From NCBI RefSeq assembly GCF_900009135.1, contig NZ_LT797700.1, positions 49,019 to 113,018 of the forward strand: 64,000 bases of DNA, read 5' to 3'. This DNA is from Planktothrix sp. PCC 11201 (GTDB taxonomy: Bacteria > Cyanobacteriota > Cyanobacteriia > Cyanobacteriales > Microcoleaceae). Both the position numbers and the translations under genes were made by a program. Each line of letters opens with the position of its first letter. Position 1 is the stretch's first letter. Below are positions 55,401-62,495 of the stretch, piece by piece. The notes under the pieces are model-generated. The model saw only the letters and a list, made by a program, of their open reading frames with translations, was not told where the DNA came from and ran no database searches.

Positions 55401-57308
55401 CTGTTGATTATCTTTACAAGCAAAGAAAAATTCTTCAAATTGGTCAAAGATAATAATAACCCAGAAATTTTGGTGAACTAAAGCTCTAATTTGCTCTAAA
55501 ATTATCTCTTGATCATTTAAAATCGAAGAATCTAATTCAATATTTTTAAACTCCCTAATTCCCTTGGCTAAAGCCCGAGAAAATTCTCGACTAAAATTCG
55601 TATAAACTTGCAGTAATACTGGGATACAATAACGGGTTTCAATCGAAGTTTTTTGCAGTTCTGGAATAAAACCCGCTTGCAAAATTGAACTTTTACCAAC
55701 TCCAGACTGTCCATAAATCACTGTTAATCGACAATCATTTCTTCTAATACGTTCACACAACCAATTTACCACGGATAAACGACCGGAGGCACTAATTTCG
55801 GGATTAATAATTTGGGGGTGATTAACGGGGGGTAAACTGGGATTAGTAATACTTTGAATATGTCCGAGTCTTCCGGCTCCGATAAACGCTCTTAATCTAA
55901 ATTGTTGTTCAATTTCCCGACGTTTTTGTTTGATTTCATAAGCCATTAAATATTCGCTTTTTTGGAAATATAAATCCTGTAAAAGTTGTAAAATTTTAAT
56001 ATACAGGTCTGGGTCATAGTGAGGTTTAGTTCTGGCTTTGGCTTTTTCCAGAATATTAATCGCTTCTTGCTGTTGATTCAGTTGTTGATGGGCGTGAGCT
56101 AGGGTAAATAAATACCATCCTTGATGATAGGAGGTTTCCCAGTCTAAAATTAACTGTTGTTCTGCTGTTTGAGCTTGATAAGTGGAGCAGGTTTTAGTTA
56201 ACAAATTCTGAGCTTTTTCTGCTAAAGTTTTAGCTTCCAAGGGAGAACTTTTAGTTAAAGCAACCTCTGCCAAAAAATGATATCCCCGAGCTTCTCTAAA
56301 AGGATAGGCGTAAATTCGATTATAATGAATCGATTCTTGAGCAACTTCTTCTAATTCTTGCCATTGTTTTAATCCAAACAAGATATCGGCTAAAGCATTA
56401 ATAAATTTAGCCACTAAATCCCCACGGTCGGCTTGTTTAAACTTCTGGATGGATTCGGTATAATAAGTTTTAGCCTGATGATAAGCCGATTCTTTTTGAA
56501 ATCGATGTAAAATTCCGTGGCTGTGCCACCAAAATCCTACATAAAATAATAATTGACTGTGACGAATTAAATTATTAGTTTGTTTCCAAAGCTGCAAACT
56601 TCGTTCATAATGTTGTAAAGAAACTTGATTATAATGGTCAGAAATTCGACCCAATATAAACTCCAAACCAGCCTCTAGTTCGATATCTAAAGGTTCTCCC
56701 CGTTTCTGTAACTCTTGGCGAGCCGATTCTAATTCTAATCTTAACGGCGAACCTAACTCTAAATCAAAACAAGAATTTTCTAAAAAAATACCAGCACCAC
56801 TATCTAATACTTTGACAGAAACTTGCTCTGTCATTTGTTTGATAAACTGTAATAAATCCTCCGTACTAATTTCAAAAGAAACTGAGGTTGACCAACTATG
56901 GAAATCAGGAGCCAAGCGAATTAAAGATTGTAAGAGAGAATCCGTCACCCACAATAGCAAAGGAAAGTGAAATTTTCGACGAAATTCCTCCCGCATTTGA
57001 TTCATAATTTTAATCAAAATTTCCAGTTGTTCGTTTGACTCTAAACCGGATATGATTAAAGCTATCGGGGTATTTTCTTCTGTTTCAATGGCTGTAACTA
57101 AGGCATTATAAAGATTAGTAACATTGGCATCTATGACAATATTTTTAATTAAGTTAGGATGTTGTTCTTGTAATTGTGTAATAAATTTTTCTCTAACCAT
57201 TCTATAATTACAGTGAGCCAAAATCAGAGAAAAATCGTGATTAAATCTGGTGAAAATTCGATTTAAAGTTTTTAAAGAATTTTGGTTAATTGCTTGTATT
57301 GCTTTCAT
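52470..57308 (-). CDS. STAND NTPase with TPR-like region, membrane helix and 14 WD40 blades
   Basis: 1612 residues. Residues 1-160 are an alpha/beta domain without Walker A (FSLILAHCNYRMVREKF, REEFRRKFHFPLLLWVTDSL), resembling a P-loop-less NTPase-type adaptor. Residues 215-470 are helical, TPR-like. The NTPase domain (500-870) has Walker A VIYGQSGVGKSSIL and Walker B VIIIFDQFEEFF, in the nSTAND1 style. A membrane helix lies at about 897-917. From about 985 to 1565 there are 14 WD40 repeats, enough for two seven-bladed propellers. Such proteins sense a ligand through the propeller and oligomerise with ATP; roles range from signalling to phage defence. No nuclease, protease or TIR effector is attached. 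The output is unknown. Confidence 0.9.
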   Translation of the reverse strand: MKAIQAINQNSLKTLNRIFTRFNHDFSLILAHCNYRMVREKFITQLQEQHPNLIKNIVIDANVTNLYNALVTAIETEENTPIALIISGLESNEQLEILIKIMNQMREEFRRKFHFPLLLWVTDSLLQSLIRLAPDFHSWSTSVSFEISTEDLLQFIKQMTEQVSVKVLDSGAGIFLENSCFDLELGSPLRLELESARQELQKRGEPLDIELEAGLEFILGRISDHYNQVSLQHYERSLQLWKQTNNLIRHSQLLFYVGFWWHSHGILHRFQKESAYHQAKTYYTESIQKFKQADRGDLVAKFINALADILFGLKQWQELEEVAQESIHYNRIYAYPFREARGYHFLAEVALTKSSPLEAKTLAEKAQNLLTKTCSTYQAQTAEQQLILDWETSYHQGWYLFTLAHAHQQLNQQQEAINILEKAKARTKPHYDPDLYIKILQLLQDLYFQKSEYLMAYEIKQKRREIEQQFRLRAFIGAGRLGHIQSITNPSLPPVNHPQIINPEISASGRLSVVNWLCERIRRNDCRLTVIYGQSGVGKSSILQAGFIPELQKTSIETRYCIPVLLQVYTNFSREFSRALAKGIREFKNIELDSSILNDQEIILEQIRALVHQNFWVIIIFDQFEEFFFACKDNQQRQTCYKFIKDCLDIPYVKIVLSLREDYLHYLLECTRQGYLESIGNNILDRNILSYIGNFTREEAKSVIKSLTERTQFFLEPALIEQLVEDLAEDLGEIRPIELQVVGSQLQAQNINTLQQYQQAGQKKKLVEDYLDEVIQDCGLSNKSLAELVLYLLTDENNTRPLKTRADLVRGIKEIANHFDNINQNLDTVLKIFVLSGLVFLLPEIPAERYQLVHDYLVSLIRQNRSSVILEQLEIETKKRQQAEAKNKELWQLFTRSTIIGGGMALLLTLALGFLRISEVKNKQVNLALENTKYTALTTENNQLEALLTLVTAGKFLSNQMAKSAIEQETQSKLSIAVQVIQEKNILDGHDKNNVLSVSISPDDQLITSASIDKTIKLWTREGKLINTLQGHKDSVWFVTFSPNSQIMASASRDKTIKLWKKDGKFIRTLKGHTDEVKWVSFSPDGQQIASASRDKTVKIWSLNGNLIKTLNGHKTPVLSVVFSPDGQLIASSSEDGLINIWTRQGELIKTIPAHAKPIWSIVFSPDSQIIASASDDKTVKLWGRDGQLIRSLAGYQQAVNSVDFSRDGNLIATGSTDEMIKIWTKEGLLISTLQGHKGGINQVSFSKQKEMLVSASQDGIVRVWNLQALPRMIQLKDYKIYSSNFLGKNSDLVASPGRDLKTNDHVVVLWTLNGEVKRTFRGHSNTVNNVSFSPDQKMIASASDDKTVKIWDLEGKEINTIVHPSAVWSVIFSPNNQLIATASNDNKIRIWAIDGTLKQTLEGHKKQINDLSFSPDSKILASASNDKTVNLWDVSKGRFITSLIAAKIRFSSVSFSPDGQLIAATKDGESIAIWKNKNSNWELLQTSVILGKHWKPIYEVNFSPNSKILASASVDGTIKLWDINGSLITTLKPSLEPILSVNFSPDGKTLIGIQKTQPSRIGVWSIDTNQVNENTNNLLKKACVQLHDYLETSPNVNSINQKICDEFNPSR

Positions 57309-57596
57309 AAAATTTGGCTGGCTTCCTTTCCCACAAGGTAAAAACTGTACTCAAATTTTTATAGCAGTCGCGATTACGCTTAGGACAATGACAAGCGTAT
57401 ATTTTGTGCTAGTAGCTATGTCCGCTGCTATAAATAGATGGATAAAATTAATCTGTAAACCTTCACTATGTAACGTTTACATACTCCACAAGGATGACTC
57501 TTGTAGGTTGATTAATCCCTATCTATTGAGTACAGCAATTAATAATTCAATTCAGGAATTCGGAATGCACCCAAAACTTTAGACTTTCTATATTAC

Positions 57597-57941
57597 CTAT
57601 TCACCGGGTTTAATATAAGTTGACACACAACTATTGATGGCATTTTGAATGGCTGAATCTTGCTTAATTTGTTCTTCGCTCAATTGTCCTAAAGACTGCA
57701 ATTTTTCATCAGGAAGTTGTAGCAAATTATTCAGGGTACAACGACAATACTGTTCCCCTTTTTCGGGATCAAGACCGAATTGACTCACCCCTTGTAAACA
57801 GCCTTTCATATATTCGGCACTAAAGGCTTGCGCTTGTTCATTCGTTAAGGATAACGCCTGATCAGCCGGAATGAAAAAACCAGCACCTAGCAATAATAAA
57901 ATTAGAGGCTGGAAACGACGAAAAGCAAAATAACTAAACAT
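57597..57941 (-). CDS. Small secreted protein with four cysteines
   Basis: 114 residues. Residues 1-31 are a signal peptide with an arginine start and a hydrophobic core (PLILLLLGAGFFI). The mature part has GCLQG, YCRCTLNN and SCVSTYIKPG, a spacing that suggests two disulphides. The helical remainder, with SEEQIKQDSAIQNAI, is a pattern seen in cyanobacterial hypothetical proteins. No function can be assigned. It lies 288 bases downstream (in transcription order, upstream on the map) of the STAND gene with no hairpin between that I trust. Confidence 0.7.
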   Translation of the reverse strand: MFSYFAFRRFQPLILLLLGAGFFIPADQALSLTNEQAQAFSAEYMKGCLQGVSQFGLDPEKGEQYCRCTLNNLLQLPDEKLQSLGQLSEEQIKQDSAIQNAINSCVSTYIKPGE

Positions 57942-58172
57942 TCAGATCAACAATTGTAGAGGTGGATTCAGCAATTACTTTCAATTCTAGCTTAAGTCGG
58001 AAAATGAAGAATTAACAAACAGGTTTGTCGATACGGAAAAATCAGAGGACGCAAACCCCTGAATTTATCATGGGGTATAGACGGCTAGGGACATCCCTTC
58101 GCGCTTGGTATCCTAACTCTTACGCAGAAACCCGGTTTCTTTGGTCTTGTGCGATAGATGACTTTTTAGGGC

Positions 58173-58201
58173 TTGACATCTTAAATGAATTGTAATACAC
58201 T
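58173..58201 (+). promoter_or_regulatory. Strong sigma-70-type promoter
   Basis: TTGACA (58173-58178), 17-base spacer, TACACT (58196-58201). The match is nearly ideal. Transcription should start near 58208. The next hairpin lies 23 bases further on and the next start codon about 105 bases on. Confidence 0.7.
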
Positions 58202-58230
58202 TGCAATTCAAACAGGTTCAAACTCAGCCT

Positions 58231-58271
58231 ATCAACTGCTTTCGGTGCCCAAAAGAGGGCAGTTGATTTTT
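58231..58271 (+). terminator. Terminator-like hairpin in the leader of the FAD gene
   Basis: ATCAACTGC pairs with GCAGTTGAT (9 bp) and five T follow. Inside it, TGCCC can pair with GGGCA, sharing the 3' arm, so two exclusive folds exist. It lies between a strong promoter and the gene, which suggests attenuation or a separate small RNA of about 65 bases. Confidence 0.6.
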
Positions 58272-58312
58272 ATAAGCATCTAAGAATTAATCATCAGAAT
58301 TAACTCCTATTT

Positions 58313-59677
58313 ATGACTCAAAAGATTGCAATTATTGGGGGCGGTTTTAGTGGGGTTATGGTGGCAATTAATCTCCTGCAAAAAGCTAACCATCCTTTAG
58401 AGATTCATTTAATAGAACGCAGAAATAAATTGGGGGAAGGGATTGCCTATAGCACTCCTTCAGACCATCATTTACTCAATGTTCCTGCGGGGAAAATGAG
58501 TGCTTTTGGGGATCAGCATGATAATTTTTTACAATGGCTGAATATTAATTATCCCGATCAGTTAATTACGGCGGATACCTTTGTTCCCAGAAAATTTTAT
58601 AGTGAATATCTGCGCTCAATTTTGCAAGATGCTGAACAAAAAGCCCAGGCTGGAGTTCTTTTGTATCGGGTTTTAGATGAGGCGATCGCTATTGATCAAA
58701 CACTCAATAATCTAATTATAACCTTAAAAAGTGGAGAACAACTATTCGTTGATCAATCTGTTTTAGCCCTGGGTAATTTTCCTCCTCAAAATCCGGCTAT
58801 TTCTAACCCTTCATTTTATCAGAGTTCCCGTTATGTGTCTTGGGCTTGGTCTGAACCCCAATTACCCTTAAAATCAATCCATGAACCCCTATTATTAATC
58901 GGATCAGGATTAACTGCTATCGATATTATTGCCACCCTAAAAGCACAAAACCATCAGGGTAAAATTTATGTTGTCTCTCGACGCGGTTTATTCCCCCAAC
59001 CCCACGCCAAAGTCGAACCATTCCCCCCATTTTTAACCCCAGAATCTGCCCCAAAAACCACACGGGAATTAGTGCATCGAATTCGGGAAGAAATTGACAA
59101 GGCTGATCAAAAAGGGTATAATTGGAGGGCAGTAATTGATTCTTTGCGAGTTGAAACTCAATCAATTTGGAATCATCTTTCACCCCCAGAACAGGCTCGA
59201 TTTTTGCGCCATGTTCAACCCTATTGGGACGTTGTGCGCCATCGAATTGCACCTGATGTTCACCAACAAATCCAAGAGTTATTCAATCATCAGCAGTTGA
59301 TTTTATATGCAGGTCGAATTTTAGAATATTCTGAAAACCCCGATCATGTAGACGTGATGATTCGTCAAAAACACCATCAAGAATTATTAAATTTACGAGT
59401 GAGTTTAGTCATTAATTGTACTAATTCCGTCGGTGATTATCAGAAACTTTCCTCTCCTCTACTGAGTAACTTATTCAAAAGCGGTTTAATTCGTTCCGAC
59501 TCATTAAATTTAGGTTTAGATGTCACAAAAACCGGGGCATTAATTGATCAAAAAGGTGAAATTTCTCAACAACTATATACTTTAGGTACAGCCTGTAAAG
59601 GACATCGCTGGGAAACCACCGCAGTCCGAGAAATTCGAGAGCAATCTGAAAACTTAGCAACAGGATTGTTAAACTGA
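58313..59677 (+). CDS. FAD/NAD(P)-binding oxidoreductase (FAD_NAD-binding_9 type)
   Basis: 454 residues. The N-terminus has the dinucleotide-binding pattern IAIIGGGFSGVMVAINL, then the charged LIERRNKLGEGIAYSTPSDHHLLNVPAGKMS, the signature of the YdhS/HI0933-like FAD proteins. A second Rossmann motif, PLLLIGSGLTAIDI (about 195), would bind NAD(P). LGTACKGHRWETTAVREIR closes the fold. Substrates are unknown for most of this family. The gene has its own promoter 112 bases upstream and a hairpin in the leader, so expression may be attenuated. The end of the gene is followed by a large inverted repeat. Confidence 0.82.
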   Translation: MTQKIAIIGGGFSGVMVAINLLQKANHPLEIHLIERRNKLGEGIAYSTPSDHHLLNVPAGKMSAFGDQHDNFLQWLNINYPDQLITADTFVPRKFYSEYLRSILQDAEQKAQAGVLLYRVLDEAIAIDQTLNNLIITLKSGEQLFVDQSVLALGNFPPQNPAISNPSFYQSSRYVSWAWSEPQLPLKSIHEPLLLIGSGLTAIDIIATLKAQNHQGKIYVVSRRGLFPQPHAKVEPFPPFLTPESAPKTTRELVHRIREEIDKADQKGYNWRAVIDSLRVETQSIWNHLSPPEQARFLRHVQPYWDVVRHRIAPDVHQQIQELFNHQQLILYAGRILEYSENPDHVDVMIRQKHHQELLNLRVSLVINCTNSVGDYQKLSSPLLSNLFKSGLIRSDSLNLGLDVTKTGALIDQKGEISQQLYTLGTACKGHRWETTAVREIREQSENLATGLLN

Positions 59678-59737
59678 ATCTAACAATTTTATAGCAATCC
59701 TATTTGAGTTGTATCCAAGATTTCGGCTTAAAAGTAA

Positions 59738-59822
59738 ACACCGGCTGTTTCATATATCAATCCGCGTCAAGATTGTAATATTTTAATACTGATATGAAAC
59801 AGCCAGAAGTATTATCCGGTGT
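59738..59822. repeat. Nested inverted repeat between converging genes
   Basis: GGCTGTTTCATAT (59743-59755) is a perfect inverse of ATATGAAACAGCC (59792-59804). Outside it ACACCGG (59738-59744) pairs with CCGGTGT (59816-59822). The shared GG prevents both stems from being complete at once. Possible bidirectional terminator or small miniature element. Confidence 0.65.
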
Positions 59823-59847
59823 TCCCTGTTCCCCGTTCCCCGTTCCC

Positions 59848-60738
59848 TTAAATACTATCTGAAAAAGAGACAAATTGAAGTTGTGCGGGTGAAACTCCTT
59901 TGACTAAACCTAAAACATTCCCGGTTTTGGCTTCTGTAATTACTGTCACCGATGCAGATTCAATTTGAAAATCCAAAGTTCTAATCTGACCGAGGGGGAA
60001 AGGGCCACTACTATCATAATCTCGGCGATCGCCATAGGTAATGGTTTTTTCGGTTAACACAATATCATTAGCCGTTAACCCCCCCGTCAAGCCAATTTTA
60101 TCCCCTTGGGCGCCATTGTAATCGAGGATAAAATCCGAGGTAATCTCATCAAGACCATCAACATTACCACAACCGCAGTCCGGCGTTGCAGGAGTCGCCG
60201 TATCGGTACGCAGAACAAAGACATCCGCCCCCTCACCGCCCCAAAGACGATCCACACCCAAATCACCGATCAGGGTATCATTACCCGCCCCACCGACTAA
60301 GGCATCATCCCCTCGACCTCCTCGGAGTAAATCATTATCTGCATCTCCAAACAGATAATCATTGCCCAAATTGCCACTGAGCAGATCATCCCCCGTACCT
60401 CCGTAAAGCACATCAGGGTCTTGACCCCCCCACAGGTTATCATTTCCCCCTTGACCCTCGAGGGTGTCATTTCCCCGATTTCCCCTCATTGCTTCCGGGT
60501 CTGTGGAGCCGCGAACATAATCATCTCCCCCCAAGGCGGCTAACCCGTTAGGATATCCAGAAAGAAGCACTCCGGGGGCAATTTCAACGGTATCGGCATT
60601 TTCTGTTAATAAAAATAGCCCCGATTTCAGATCTCCAGGGGTTAAAGGTTGGGAGATCACCGGAATATTGGAATGTTCCCCTACCTGTCTGGGTGCCCGG
60701 TTGCTAACGGATTGTGTTTCTGATGAGATGGACGCCAT
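59848..60738 (-). CDS. RTX-type calcium-binding repeat protein
   Basis: 296 residues. Residues about 70-170 contain nine to ten nonapeptide units of the GGxGxDxLx type (GNRGNDTLEGQGGNDNLWGG, GDADNDLLRGGRGDD), which coil into a Ca2+-filled beta-roll. The C-terminal 120 residues (VDGLDEITSDFILDYNGAQGDKIGL) match the tail common after RTX blocks. No signal peptide is present, as expected for proteins exported by type I secretion, whose signal is at the C-terminus. No enzyme domain is visible. A role in the sheath or surface is possible. Heptamer repeats follow the stop. Confidence 0.85.
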   Translation of the reverse strand: MASISSETQSVSNRAPRQVGEHSNIPVISQPLTPGDLKSGLFLLTENADTVEIAPGVLLSGYPNGLAALGGDDYVRGSTDPEAMRGNRGNDTLEGQGGNDNLWGGQDPDVLYGGTGDDLLSGNLGNDYLFGDADNDLLRGGRGDDALVGGAGNDTLIGDLGVDRLWGGEGADVFVLRTDTATPATPDCGCGNVDGLDEITSDFILDYNGAQGDKIGLTGGLTANDIVLTEKTITYGDRRDYDSSGPFPLGQIRTLDFQIESASVTVITEAKTGNVLGLVKGVSPAQLQFVSFSDSI

Positions 60739-60830
60739 ATTGTTTGACCTGAGAGTATCAACTATATTATAGAATTACCCAATTTATAAGTTATTTTATC
60801 CCTTGTTTATTAAAGATTTTATATCTTCTC

Positions 60831-60857
60831 CATTACCCATTACCCATTACCCATTCC
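60831..60857. repeat. CATTACC tandem heptamers
   Basis: Three and a half copies of CATTACC upstream of the RTX start and before glutathione reductase. Same class as the other heptamer runs in this window. Confidence 0.6.
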
Positions 60858-60946
60858 CTGTTTCCTATCTGTGCTGAAAAACCTCTATAATTTAAAGTGG
60901 ATTGAACAGATTAATATTCAAGGGTCATAAAAGGGGTAATTAGATT

Positions 60947-62293
60947 ATGAGTTATGATTATGATTTGTTTGTGATTGGTGCAGGTTCCGGTGGATTAGCT
61001 TCTTCAAAACGGGCTGCATCCTATGGAGCAAAAGTGGCGATCGCCGAACATGATTTAGTGGGGGGAACCTGTGTAATTCGGGGTTGTGTTCCCAAAAAAT
61101 TAATGGTTTATGCTTCCCAATTTTCCTATATGTACCAATATGCTCAGGGTTACGGATGGGGAGAAGTTGCACCTACATTTGATTGGAATAAGTTAATTAC
61201 GGCCGTTGATACGGAAGTCAAACGGTTAAGTCAATTGCATATTAGTTTTTTACAAAAAGCCGGAGTTGAACTCATTTCTGGTTATGCTAAATTTATTGAC
61301 CCCCATACGGTAGAAGTGGGCGATAAAAAAATAACCGCCGATAAAATTTTAATTGCGGTTGGTGGAGAAGCGGTTAAACCCGATATTCCCGGTATTGAAC
61401 ATAGTATTACCTCCCGAGAAATGTTTTTACTCCCAGAACAACCTCAAAAATTTGCTGTTTGGGGTGGGGGTTATATTGGGGTAGAATTTGCCAGTATTCT
61501 CAAAGGATTAGGCAGTGAAGTTACCCAAATTATTCGCCGAGATTTGATTTTACATGGGTTTGATGAGGATATTAGAAATAATATTCAAGCGGGGATGGCG
61601 AGTCATGGGATTGAGTTTTTAACCGAAAAAGTAATTAAAAAAATTGAAAAGACCGAAGCCGGATTAAAGTTATTTTTTAAGGGTAAAAACTCAAAATCTA
61701 TAACCGTAGATGCCCTACTTTGTGCCACCGGACGTAAACCCAATTTAGCCGGATTAAGGTTAGAAAATGCCGGGATAGAAGTTAACGAAAAAGGAGCAAT
61801 TGTAGTCACGGCGGATAGTTGTACAAATCAAGCTAATATTTTTGCCGTGGGAGATTGTACCGATCGGATGAATTTAACCCCCGTGGCGATCGCCGAAGGA
61901 CGAGCTTTTGCCGATACGGAATTTGGTCATCAACCCCGATTTATTACCCATGAAAATATTGCCACGGCGGTTTTTTCCTATCCCGAAGCCGCTACTGTAG
62001 GTTTAACAGAAACCCAAGCCCGGGAAAAATTTGGGGATAATATTAAATGTTACACGGCCCGTTTTCGTCCGATGTTCCATAGTTTTACCGGATCGGAAGA
62101 TAAAATATTCATGAAATTAATTGTGGAAACGAATACTGATCGGGTTTTAGGTGCTCACATGGTGGGAAAAGATGCGGCGGAATTAATTCAAGGAGTAGCG
62201 ATCGCAGTTAATATGGGAGCGACCAAAAAAGACTTTGATAACACCATGGGAATTCACCCGAGTAGTGGAGAAGAATTTGTTACCCTGCGTTGA
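60947..62293 (+). CDS. gor: Glutathione-disulfide reductase
   Basis: 448 residues, normal length. It reduces GSSG to GSH with NADPH in the cytosol. FAD motif FVIGAGSGGLASSKRAA; redox-active GGTCVIRGCVPKKLM with Cys42 and Cys47; NAD(P)-binding AVWGGGYIGVEFASIL; NIFAVGDCTDRMNLTPVAI; and the C-terminal GIHPSSGEEFVTLR, where His is the catalytic base of the partner subunit. The plant/cyanobacterial form has an arginine-poor NADPH pocket, here QIIRRD, consistent with NADP specificity. RBS strength is low. Heptamer repeats follow the stop. Confidence 0.96.
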   Translation: MSYDYDLFVIGAGSGGLASSKRAASYGAKVAIAEHDLVGGTCVIRGCVPKKLMVYASQFSYMYQYAQGYGWGEVAPTFDWNKLITAVDTEVKRLSQLHISFLQKAGVELISGYAKFIDPHTVEVGDKKITADKILIAVGGEAVKPDIPGIEHSITSREMFLLPEQPQKFAVWGGGYIGVEFASILKGLGSEVTQIIRRDLILHGFDEDIRNNIQAGMASHGIEFLTEKVIKKIEKTEAGLKLFFKGKNSKSITVDALLCATGRKPNLAGLRLENAGIEVNEKGAIVVTADSCTNQANIFAVGDCTDRMNLTPVAIAEGRAFADTEFGHQPRFITHENIATAVFSYPEAATVGLTETQAREKFGDNIKCYTARFRPMFHSFTGSEDKIFMKLIVETNTDRVLGAHMVGKDAAELIQGVAIAVNMGATKKDFDNTMGIHPSSGEEFVTLR

Positions 62294-62340
62294 TATAGGG
62301 AATAGGGAATAGGGAATAGGGAATGGGGAATAGGGAATAG
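62294..62340. repeat. ATAGGGA tandem heptamers
   Basis: About six copies of the 7-base unit AATAGGG, one changed to AATGGGG, begin directly after the gor stop codon. The array is a typical short tandem repeat at a 3' end. Confidence 0.85.
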
Positions 62341-62368
62341 TAAGCATTCAATGAGTTTGCAGAGATTT

Positions 62369-62398
62369 AGTAGAGACGTGCCATGGCGCGTCTCTACT
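62369..62398. repeat. Palindromic repeat (AGTAGAGACG...CGTCTCTACT)
   Basis: Two perfect 10-base arms around TGCCATGGCG, which is itself partly self-complementary. Same family as the repeat at 52433-52462. Probably the 3' terminator region of gor. Confidence 0.75.
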
Positions 62399-62495
62399 GT
62401 AATGGGTAGTGCTATAGATGCCTCTAGGTTCTTCCCATTCCGCCATTTCCTGCTAATATGGCTAAATCAGTTTCTCACCGTTGGGGAAGTTGCCC

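Noticed and set aside
57250..57582. 110-codon + strand frame over the STAND start
   Set aside because: It mostly overlaps the promoter side of the STAND gene and antisense coding sequence. The composition is not protein-like and there is no ribosome binding site.
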